Source: Neoarius graeffei (Eukaryota > Chordata > Actinopteri > Siluriformes > Ariidae). Taken from it: a stretch of 64,000 nucleotides of DNA. Both the position numbers and the translations under genes were made by a program. The DNA lies in NCBI RefSeq assembly GCF_027579695.1, contig NC_083576.1, positions 41,265,760 to 41,329,759 on the forward strand, written 5' to 3'. How positions within the stretch are numbered: position 1 is the first letter of the stretch; every line of letters starts with the position of its first letter. A model generated the notes under the pieces. That model did no database searches. It saw nothing but the letters and a program-made list of their open reading frames with translations, and was not told the DNA's origin. Below, in pieces: positions 55,029 through 64,000 of the stretch.

Positions 55029-55142
55029 ATAGTGGACGGATCTGACGACGACTTCTTGTTTGGGAATGATTTTGATGCTATCTTAGATATTTTATTGGAA
55101 AATGAAGAAATAGAGGAGCACTTTACGACCTCTGTTGATGAT
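55029..55142 (+). pseudogene. Acidic exon of an unrecognised gene
   Basis: Reads VDGSDDDFLFGNDFDAILDI then LLENEEIEEHFTTSVDD and ends at a strong donor GTGAGT. No ATG directly precedes it in frame (ATA stands where one might expect it). Very acidic. Pairs in phase with the exon at 55408. Confidence 0.5.
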
Positions 55143-55407
55143 GTGAGTATGAAATTTGTGAATTTGCGTGAAAGTTGAGCCGCGCGACTGCCCAGACTAA
55201 ACTCGACTAAACTTGAACTTGATCTCTTGTGGTCTAGATATCAACCAAAAATACAAGTTCATGCCTAAGATCAAGTTGTTTTTTTTTTTAAACATTTGCA
55301 CCCGAACTCTCGTTTTCATGTAGTTTTAGATCAGAAACTTTGTTTGAACATCTTTCGTTGTTTTGTTATGGCCATGCTTTAATGCATTGGTCTCTCTTGT
55401 TTGGCAG

Positions 55408-55490
55408 GTTCAATCGACAGAAATACTTTGTAATGATTGTGGGAAAAAATACCAGACCAGGCATGCAGTGCGTTTACATGCACATCCAAA
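55408..55490 (+). pseudogene. C2H2-finger exon truncated by a MITE
   Basis: After acceptor TTTGGCAG: VQSTEILCNDCGKKYQTRHA, half of a C2H2 zinc finger (C-x2-C then the basic helix). A MITE begins at 55466, and the apparent continuation VRLHAH is translated MITE end. Same gene as the acidic exon upstream. Confidence 0.5.
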
Positions 55491-55696
55491 TCGAGCTGCT
55501 GTCGGTAATCGAGCCAAGGGTCCCAGCAGGGGTGCCAGAGAAATCCAATCCTACATGCACACAAGGAAATCGAGCTATTGTGTGAGGTACATTGTGCACC
55601 CGAGCCACAGGTGGCGCTACACGCCCCATCGTGTTGGTACACTTCCGGTTGTCGTCATGAAGAAGAGCTATTCAAGAGTATAAACAAAGTTATCAG

Positions 55697-55787
55697 CAGT
55701 GTTGCCAGATACTGCTGACGTTTTCCAGCCCAAAACATGTTCAAATCCGCCAAAATGCACTTAAAACCACCCAATCTGGCAACACTG
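55697..55787. mobile_element. 91-bp miniature element
   Basis: Tips CAGTGTTGCCAGAT and exact inverse ATCTGGCAACACTG. No clear target duplication. A short hAT-type MITE in appearance. Confidence 0.65.
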
Positions 55788-56050
55788 GCAGTTCCGTGTT
55801 CACAAGTTCCGTGCTCAAGCTATTAGGCTTGCTCTAACAGACTGTATGGCTACAAACTGTCCTGCGCAGACCACTGTTTTGTAAGACAACTTATTTTGCA
55901 CAATTGTATATTTTTCTAAAGTCCATTTTTTTGCTTACAAAAAATTTTTTTTTTTTGCTTACAATTTAACTTATGTCTTAATAAACACACAAAGTTCAAT
56001 TGTTTTGTTTTTATTGACATTCTTCAGATGTTGGACATATATATATTATT

Positions 56051-56578
56051 GCTGTCAAAAATGTCACGTTATTATCGCGTTAACTTGACTCAATTTTAAC
56101 GGCGATAATTTTTTTTTATTGCGAGATTAACGCTCTGTGACATGATGTAGGTTTTTCATAAGCTTTTGAAATTGCCAGGAACTTAGAACAGAGACTTTGC
56201 TTAAACGATAGCAGCTAGACTGTAATGCCACGCCCCGCACAGCCAGAGTCCTCTGCCCTCCCCCCAAAGAACCAGCGCGGGCAGGGAGCGCTAGCCCCGT
56301 GCCTCGGGACGAAGAGCCACGGTGCTCGGCTTAGGTTTCGTTTTCCCATCGGCGGCTCCAGCCCGACTTTGCAGTTGCTGTGACAAGACGTGTTATGCTC
56401 TGCAATAAAAAAAAAAAAACATTGGTACAAAGCAAGCCCATTCACTTTTTTATGCTGATAAGAGAATTACAATGTTTTTTCATGTGACAAAAATGTGCGA
56501 TTAAATTGCGATTAATCGTGAGTTAACTATGACAGTCGCAACATTAATCGCGATTAAATATTTTAATCGCTTGACAGC
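56051..56578. mobile_element. Small element with GCTGTCAA ends
   Basis: GCTGTCAA at 56051 and TTGACAGC at 56578, with TTAATCGCGATTAA-type motifs near both sides (TTATCGCGTTAA left, ATTAATCGCGATTAAA right). AT microsatellites lie on both flanks. 528 bp, no coding capacity. Confidence 0.5.
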
Positions 56579-56580
56579 AC

Positions 56581-56621
<41 letters not shown>

Positions 56622-57311
56622 AATGCAATGACTTGTTTATGTACACAATTCACAGCTATGCAACAGATGTATTTGGTGATACAGTAAGTGAGATAAATTT
56701 TAACAGTGCAAACAATGCCACAAAAAGAAAAGATTCATGCCGTTGTCATGATTCGTTGTCATGCCGACCGAGGCTGTTGTGTTTCCCGCTTGTGGTCTCG
56801 TCACTTCCGGAAGGGGCAGTGCTGAAGTAAGTAGCTCGAATACGTAGCTCGATAGGGTTTACATGCACTAAGTAGCTCAGCAGAAATCGCATAATCTAGG
56901 TCGTGTAGCTCGATTCCGAGAAATCAAGTTCGGTTCAATTTCAGCCGAATTAAGGTGTATACATGGCATTTTGAACTTCGATTTCAGTCGAGCAACGGCA
57001 GAAATTCGGTTCTCTCTATGTGCATGTAAACGCACTGATAGTTAATAGAGGCTTGAGGTTTCAAGGCTTCTTTTAGGCATTTTCAGCTTAGGCACAGCGC
57101 CAAATATGGGTTTCTTTTTTGTTAGTTTTTCGGAGTGAACTACAAAAAAGCAAACGAAAAAAACAATTAAGACAAAGGAATATTTTGAGACAACATAGTT
57201 CAAAAGAAAGAAAAAAGTAAAGGGAAGCTCAACTAAAGCTTAGCGTTGTACGGTCTCAAACCGGTGCACGGAGACTCACTGATCAATAACAAACAATAAC
57301 TGAATACTTAC

Positions 57312-57544
57312 ATATTTCGACATCTTCAGGCGCAAAATGCTTCTCACAGGTGTAGACTGTATCCCTTTTGATCTGTTCTCTAAAATCTTGGTCTACTTCT
57401 CTTGTCTTCTTTAGCTCACCAAGCCATTCCTCTCGCCATTTCTTATGAGCTTCATCGCTCGCCAACGGCAGCTTGAAAAATGCCGATTCTTTTGGTTCTT
57501 CTGCAAGAACCATAACCAAAAACCACACAATTTCGGCCTGGCAT
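57312..57544 (-). pseudogene. THAP-domain exon, second copy type
   Basis: From ATG 57544: [18 protein letters not shown], then, after a 1-base shift in a T-run, [19 protein letters not shown] and [17 protein letters not shown], ending at donor GTAAGT. It has the THAP layout C-x4-(C)-x~45-C-x2-H with W and the F-x-P-x-V close. The second Cys reads Tyr (TAT). THAP fingers bind DNA in transposases such as P-element and Kolobok types and in host regulators. The downstream exons were not found. It faces the acidic/C2H2 gene. Confidence 0.65.
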
Positions 57545-57559
57545 TTCTGGAAACTTGAA

Positions 57560-59460
57560 TAAAGTTTTGCTAAAGTAAAGAAATCTAGGAAAATATTGCT
57601 CGCTTGAAATACTACTTTCTTGGTTCTCCCCTCTACTAACTTTGCTAGTGTGCACTATCAGGGTCACGTGATCAAATCTAAAACATAACAAAGAGTTATC
57701 CCTTTGAAGTTTGCCGGATTTCCTAACCATCCCCTCTACTAACTCTGGTAGCAGGTAGCAGCCGGCGAGTAGCCTATATCAACATGCCGATTTGTATAGC
57801 GTGGTTGGCGGAGTATTTCTGTACCAATAAGAAATGCATCCCTCGTGGGGATAACCATTACAGATCAGGGCATGTAGTCAACTGCCGCTATTCACAGGGA
57901 GAGCTGTCAGCACTCGTAAGGGCTAGTATGAAGAACAAAACTTATCAAACCTACTGCTGACGTAATATGAGCGACTCTGACTAGACAGTTTGGTTGTAGT
58001 CCGTTTCTGACAGGTTAAGTGCAATTTCGATCTTTTAAAAGACAGCGAAATTTCACCTGATACTTTCACAGTTGGTAGATAATCCCAACATATACAACAT
58101 ATTTTTTGGGGGTGTACAAGTTCCACGTCATAACTTGGTGAGATTTTTTTTTAAAAAATCGGGTCTATGGGATTTTCAATAGTATGGCTCTCGGCTTAGG
58201 AACGCTACCACTAGGATCGCTGTGTTTCACTTTCCCTCCCTACAGTTATTATTAGCTAATTAATCAACCTGAAGCCCCCCCCCCCCCCCCCCCCCCAATG
58301 ATCTTGTCATCTGATGGCACAGCTCATTACCTGAGATGGAATTTTCTTTAGCATGATCAGCAATTTGAGGAAAACCCGGACGTTATCATTGCAGGTAAAC
58401 ATGGTGGAAAGCTCATGGACATGTTTTTACTTCTCAAGTTCACGGATATTTCATGATATCCTTGTAGAAACCTGGTTTGTTTTTCTCTTTCATTTGACAC
58501 TCGCCATTTTGTATCTAAACACGCGTCAGAGAAGTCATGTGAGGTGTCGATAATGGTGATCACGTTCACTGGTGTCCACCATTATCAACACACTGTGGAA
58601 TTAAGTGACATTTGCAACTTTTATGTATCAATTTTTGTGTAACATTGTTGAAGTACTTAAAAAATAAAAGTGCTGTGATTTTATAATATTATATTTTTTT
58701 CTGATTCATCACAGAATGGAATGCTTATAGAGTATTTGGAATCCTGTTGCAATAAATAGAATTGGACCAGAATTAAATTCCTAGCTTATAAAAAATCACA
58801 TGCTTGAAATATTCAAATGTTTCTGTTCCATTCAGAATTTTTTTTTTTTGCAGTTTGTTATAAATATTTACCACATATTACAATATCAGTAGACATTTTA
58901 TATTTTTAAATGTAAAAATATAAAGTTTTGGTTCGAGGAATGACATGCAGCCTTTGACCTGGATTTTCATGTGGTTGTGATGTCAGTTGCCTGTTGACAT
59001 TTATTGTTAAACTACAAAACTAGAAATTAATACAAACAACAACAAATGATTAACAAAATGTGATCTACAAAAATACTTAGAAAGTGGAACAAAAAGATTT
59101 TGACGCAGGTTAAACATTCAGTTCATTTGTTTACAAATATTAGAATTACTTCCTCATTTACATAAGCACCAAAATCGATATATTTATTTAAAAGATATTT
59201 TGTACTCAACATAAGTTTATGGAAATTTTTTTTAAATAAAAACTGTTTTGTTAACTTAATACCACATACTGATGATTTTTTAAAATAAATAATTATCTGG
59301 ATGTTGATAACTGTGGAACGGTGTCATGTGATCTGATATGCTAAGTAATTGGGAATCAACTCATTTTTTCCCAGTGGAAGTTTGAGTAATTATTCATGCA
59401 CAATTTACATAATAAAAGTCTTTTATACTTTTGCAGTGGCCAAAAGATCATTAAGATGTC
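57560..59460. other. No gene assigned
   Basis: Contains a 24-bp C-homopolymer near 58276-58296, an inverted pair GTGTCGATAATGGTG / CACCATTATCAACAC at about 58550-58593, and AT-rich DNA beyond 58600. The short frames carry no motif I recognise. Confidence 0.4.
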
Positions 59461-59649
59461 GATAATTGTAGCTGCTGCTCGAGTAAAAAATCCCAACTCC
59501 AAAGTTGGGACCATATGTTAGAATTGAAATGAAACTGAAAACAATTATTTGTAAATAATCTTTGACCCGTATTGCGTTCAAAACAACATGGCAGCATATT
59601 ATTCGTTGCGTTAGCTCGTGAATTTTATAGTGTTTTCAAAATGAACACA

Positions 59650-59823
59650 TTTTCAATTTTGATTCTTGCAACACATTTCAAAAAATTTGGGACGGTAAAG
59701 AACTTATCAGTTTATAATGTTGCCCTTCCTGCATTTTCTGCATTCATGCTGCCATCACAAAAGTGTAAGCTATCTTTACCAATGGCACTGACACAACCCC
59801 AGACCATGACAGACCCTTGCTTT
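59650..59823 (-). mobile_element. Tc1-like remnant
   Basis: CACATTTCAAAAAATTTGGGAC followed by GTGTAAGCTATCTTTACCAA, GCACTGACACAACCCCAGAC on the plus strand parallels the same region of the 62136 element in inverse coding orientation. Internally deleted; ends at the LINE tail. Confidence 0.4.
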
Positions 59824-61745
59824 TAAGATAAGATAACATAGCCTTTTATTATCCCACAAGGGGAAATTTACATTGTTACAGCATCAAAATATGTAAAGAG
59901 AAAAAGATAAGGCAGTGAAGGAGTAGTGCAAAAATACGAAGTATGCAAAAAGTGTGTGTATACAAAAGAAATAAACTACAAATTTAGAGATAAAAAAAAA
60001 AGTAACAAATTTGCATAAATTAACAGGTTTGCTAACATAAGTGTATTACAAAGGTGGTATTGCACGTGTAAGTATTCCACAGGTATTATGACCAGTATTA
60101 CCCAGGTAGTATTGCACAAGTAAGTAGGTATATTGCACAAGGGCCATTTTAACCATGTGTAGCTAGCAGTTCGCTGTAAGGTACTGATGCTGACAGTCAA
60201 TGCACACAGTATACGTTCAGAGGGATTTCTATGGATGTAGAAGTGATCTGGACAGTATTGTTCATTATTGTGAGGAGTGACTGGTGCTGTGCTTGGTGAG
60301 GTGCCGGTTGTACAGTCTCTCAGCAGTAGGGAGTAAGGAGCTGCTGTATCTCTCCTTAACACGCTGCAGATGGAGGAGCCGGTCACTGAAGGAGCTGCCC
60401 AGTGCTGCTACTGTCTCCTGCAGTGGATGGGAGGTGTTCGCCATTAAGGATGACAACTTGGCCAACATCCTCCTCTCCCCCACTTTGTCCACTGAGTCCA
60501 GTGCACAGCCCAGGACAGATCCTGCCTTCCTAATCAGTTTAAGTTTTTTCCTCTCTGCTGTTGTGATACTGCTTCCCCAACAGACAACTCCATAGAATAT
60601 GGCTGATACCACCACAGAGTCATAAAGAGTTCAGAAGTGGACCCTGAACTCCAAAGACCCTGAGCCTCCTCGGCAGGCGGAGTCTGCTCTGGCCTTTCTT
60701 GTACAGGGCGTGAGTGTGATCAGTCCAGTTTATTGTTCAGATGGACACCCAGGTACTTGTAGCTCCTAACGATCTCGATGTTCTTTCCCTGAATGTTCAC
60801 TGGGGTAGGTGAAGAGAACCTCGTCCTACGGAAATCCACCACCAGTTGCTTGGTTTTACTTGTATTGATCTGGAGGGAGTTCTGTTGACACCAGTCCACA
60901 AAGTTCCTTGTCAGTTCTCTGTACTCGCCATCATCACCATCTAGGATATAGCCCAAAATAGCAGAGTCATCAGAGAACTTCTGTAGATAACAGGTAGTTG
61001 TATTGTATCTAAAGTCCGCAGTGCAAAGTGTGAACAGAAATGGGGCCAGGGCTGGCCCCTGTGGAGCCCCTGTGCTGCAAAGAATGGTGTCTGACACACA
61101 GTCCTTCAGTCTCACATACTGTGGTCTGTTTGTGAGATAGTCCATAGTCCACGAGGTAAGATTTTGGTCCACCCCTGCGCTCTCCATCTTACTCCTCAGA
61201 AGAGTCAGCTGGATGGTGTTGAAGGCACTGGATAGATCAAAGAGCATGATTCTAACAGTACTTCCTGCCTTTTCAAGATGAGAGAGATCTATGAAGCAGG
61301 TAGATGACAGGCATCAGGGTGGAAGATGCAGGCTGGTAGGCAAACTGCAGGGGATCCATAGCTGGCCCCACCAGTGTGCAGAGATGTGCCAGAACAAGTC
61401 TTTCCAGAGCCTTCATCAGGTGAGAGGTCGGCGCCATTGGTCTATATCCGTTTAAATCAGTGGGGTGTGCAGTTTTTGGTATTGGAACTACACACAATCT
61501 CTTCCAAAGGACCGGCACTCTTTCCTGTTCCAGGCTCAAGTTGAAAATGTCCCGCACTATTCCACACAGCTGGTCAGCACAATGCCTCAGGAGCCCGGGG
61601 TTGATGCCATCAGGACCTGCAGCCTTTCTCGCCTTCATCTTACTCAGTTCCCTCTTGACTTGTTCTCTGTCGAAGGACAAAGAAGAGCACAGCTGAGTGT
61701 TTGAGTATAACTTTAAGCATGTTTTTCTTGAAACTTCTGACATTT
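59822..61745 (-). pseudogene. Rex1/CR1-type non-LTR retrotransposon, RT to 3' end
   Basis: Minus strand: KMKARKAAGPDGINPGLLRH (RT motif 1), VPVLWKRLCVVPIPKTAHPT (motif 2), MLFDLSSAFNTIQ (motif A Asp), STGAPQGPALAPFLFTL (motif B), KFSDDSAILGYI (catalytic F-S-D-D), TSKTKQLVVDFRR, YKYLGVHLNNKLD, then after frameshifts the C-terminal SAIFYGVVCWGSS and SHPLQETVAALGSSFSDRLL. The 3' end carries GGGGAAATTT and a (TATCT)n-like tail at 59822, typical of Rex1-type LINEs. 5'-truncated, with several stops and shifts. Confidence 0.82.
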
Positions 61746-62133
61746 TCTTGTAAATTCTCTTCAATCTGTAGTATAATTAGCAACTAATGTAATTTGGCCT
61801 TTTGAAGATGACAAAAATATGCCTAGAAATAACTGAGAAGCCATCTCCAGGCATCTAAAGCCCTTCAGCTTAGGGCCCCGGACCCCTGGCCGCATTGTTC
61901 CAGGCCTTTGGCCCGTCATTCGAACAGGCTGAAATTTGGATGGACATAACATTTCAGACTTTTCTGTCCTGTGACAGTCTGCTTAAAATTCCCCAGTGAG
62001 CTGAGATTGCAGTTGCTAAAACAGTAATTTATTGATATAAGGTGTTTTGTGGTCAGTGTACTACACTGTAGTGTCATGTGGTAATGCATTATATGACAAT
62101 GCAACTTTCATAAATACGACCGTATATCAGTTG
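61746..62133. other. No gene seen
   Basis: Short stretch between the LINE and the Tc1 element. Nothing recognised. Confidence 0.5.
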
Positions 62134-62135
62134 TA

Positions 62136-63741
62136 CAACCCCGATTACAAAAAAGTCGTGACAAAGTACAAATTGTAAATAAAAACGGAATGCAATGATG
62201 TGGAAGTTTTAAAATTCCATATTTTATTAAGAATAGAACATAGATGATGTATCAAATGTTTAAAGTGAGAAAATGTATCATTTAAAGAGAAAAATTAGGT
62301 GATTTTAAATTTCATGACAACACATCACATCTCAAAAAAGTTGGGAAAAGGCCATGTTTACCACTGTGAGACATCCCCTTTTCTCTTTACAGCAGTCTGT
62401 AAACGTCTGGGGACTGAGGAGACACGTTGCTCAAGTTTAGGGATAGGAATGTTAACCCATTCTTGTCTAATGTAGGATTCTAGTTGCTCAACTGTCTTGG
62501 GTCTTTTTTTGTCGCATCTTCCGTTTTATGATGCGCCAAATGTTTTCTATGGGTGAAAGATCTGGACTGCAGGCTGGCCAGTTCAGTACCCGGACCCTTC
62601 TTCTACGCAGCCATGATGCTGTAATTGATGCAGTATGTGGTTTGGCATTGTCATGTTGGAAAATGCAAGGTCTTCCCTGAAAGAGATGTCGTCTGGATGG
62701 GAGCATATGTTGCTCTAGAACCTGGATATACCTTTCAGCATTGATGGTGTCTTTCCAGATGTGTAAGCTGCCCATGCCACACGCACTAATGCAACCCCAT
62801 ACCATCAGAGATGCAGGCTTCTGAACTAAGCGCTGATAACAACTTGGGTTGTCCTTCTCCTCTTTAGTCCAAATGACACGGCGTCCCTGATTTCCATAAA
62901 GAACTTAAAATTTTGATTCGTCTGACCACAGAACAGTTTTCCACTTTGCCACAGTCCATTTTAAATGAGCCTTGGCCCAGAGAAGACGTCTGTGCTTCTG
63001 GATCATGTTTAGGTACGGCTTGTTCTTTGAACTATAGAGTTTTAGCTGGCAACGGCGGATGGCACTGTGAATTGTGTTCACAGATAATGTTCTCTGGAAA
63101 TATTCCTGAGCCCATTTTGTGATTTCCAATACAGAAGCATGCCTGTATGTGATGCAGTGCCGTCTAAGGGCCCGAAGATCACGGGCACCCAGTATGGTTT
63201 TCCGGCCTTGACCCTTACGCACAGAGATTCTTCCAGATTCTCTGAATCTTTTGATGATGATATGCACTGTAGATGATATGTTCAAACTCTTTGCAATTTT
63301 ACACTGTCGAACTCCTTTCTGATATTGCTCCACTATTTGTCGGTGCAGAATTAAGGGGATTGGTGATCCTCTTCCCATCTTTACTTCTGAGAGCCGCTGC
63401 CACTCCAAGATGCTCTTTTTATACCCAGTCATGTTAATGACCTATTGCCAGTTGACCTAATGAGTTGCAATTTGGTCCTCCAGCTGTTCCTTTTTTGTAC
63501 CTTTTAACTTTTCCAGCCTCTTATTGCCCCTGTCCCAACTTTTTTGAGATGTGTTGCTGTCATGAAATTTCAAATGAGCCAATATTTGGCATGAAATTTC
63601 AAAATGTCTCACTTTCGACATTTGATATGTTGTCTATGTTCTATTGTGAATACAATATCAGTTTTTGAGATTTGTAAATTATTGCATTCCGTTTTTATTT
63701 ACAATTTGTACTTTGTCCCAACTTTTTTGGAATCGGGGTTG
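62136..63741 (-). mobile_element. Tc1-like transposon, CAACCCCGATTCC family, copy 2
   Basis: CAACCCCGATTACAAAAAAG at 62136 and the inverse of CAACCCCGATTCCAAAAAAG at 63741 sit within TA (62134-62135, 63742-63743). Length 1606 bp. Closely similar to copy 1 at 23309 but inverted and with a better-preserved transposase. Confidence 0.93.
62358..63378 (-). pseudogene. Tc1-like transposase, one stop and one frameshift
   Basis: From ATG 63378 (MGRGSPIPLILHRQIVEQYQ) through both helix-turn-helix subdomains, RKGQGRKTILGARDL, and WSDESKF (first Asp), then TAA where GAA is expected near 62905. The same frame continues through [33 protein letters not shown] (second Asp) and [14 protein letters not shown] (Glu). 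An extra A in an A7 run near 62510 shifts the last ~50 residues. Spacing fits DD34E. A small number of changes separate it from an open frame, so it is probably the youngest transposon here. Confidence 0.9.
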
Positions 63742-63744
63742 TAA

Positions 63745-64000
63745 TTATGTTCTATGCATATACCTGCAACTCCGACAATATCATTTTCAGTGACTAATAA
63801 TATGGTTTTGAAAGTTACTAGTTTTAAAACACATTTTTGGTGTGGTGGTAATTGTCTTTCAGAGATTTCATTTGCAACATGTCTCTGACGGCTTGATGCA
63901 TCTCTGGACGTTTTAAAAACTGTCCTGGTCTTACTGGATTGACCCCCCCCCCCCTTTCCTGGATCTGCCCCTGAATACGTCTGTGCATGGGTCCCTGTGT
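63745..64000. other. No gene seen
   Basis: AT-rich sequence ending in a C-tract near 63943-63954. Confidence 0.5.

Larger units (their letters stand above)
55466..57037. mobile_element. Composite element with AGTGCGTTTACATGCAC ends
   Basis: CAGTGCGTTTACATGCACA at 55466 and its inverse ending at 57037. AGCTCGAT-type motifs repeat near both ends. Target duplication is unclear. It contains at least two other small elements (55697-55787 and 56051-56578), so the 1.57 kb is nested. Confidence 0.6.

Overview
The window is ray-finned fish (teleost) genomic DNA. It has GT-AG introns, abundant dinucleotide repeats, and a dense load of fish-type mobile elements: Tc1-like, hAT, PIF-like MITEs, several non-LTR families, a Gmr1-like LTR element and a tRNA-derived SINE. 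No prokaryotic, organellar or viral replicon features were seen. The species cannot be fixed from this sequence alone.

The only host gene I can assign firmly is hdac3, the class I histone deacetylase of the NCoR/SMRT corepressor complex, on the minus strand. I could place twelve consecutive coding exons, from the ATG at 48695 down to 6533. Their phases chain without a break and give residues 1 to 326, in the same numbering as the mammalian protein. The remaining C-terminal exons (about 102 residues) were not found and should lie left of base 1. Exons come in tight clusters (48.7-47.3 kb, 22.7-22.0 kb, 19.5-18.8 kb, 6.5 kb), separated by two huge introns of 24.6 kb and 12.2 kb made largely of transposons.

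Region by region: 1-6.5 kb (intron 12) holds three Tc1-like elements, one interrupting another. 6.6-18.8 kb (intron 11) holds a long-inverted-repeat MITE, two copies of a PIF-like MITE, Tc1 remnants, a LINE fragment, a SINE, and a Tc1 element interrupted by a palindromic TTAA foldback that is itself interrupted by a hAT element. 19.5-22 kb is intron 8 with a small Tc1 remnant. 22.7-47.3 kb (intron 5) holds a Tc1 element, a BED-finger hAT fragment, an L2-type LINE, a Nimb-type LINE, a Gmr1-like retrotransposon, two more LINE fragments, an orphan SWIM/YqaJ-type exon and a broken hAT transposon carrying two further insertions.

48.7-50.2 kb contains the hdac3 promoter side, a 250-bp inverted duplication, and a possible divergent noncoding exon. 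50.8-59.5 kb is the most unusual stretch: two degraded convergent gene cassettes (SAP-like plus THAP, acidic/C2H2 plus THAP), probably relics of two-gene DNA transposons. They are cut up by hAT MITEs, a MITE, and a nested element carrying a RecQ-like helicase exon. 59.8-63.7 kb is a minus-strand LINE followed by a minus-strand Tc1 element.

Apart from hdac3, every coding stretch recognised is broken or truncated. Mobile-element family names rest on remembered motif patterns and target-site duplications, not on a database search.
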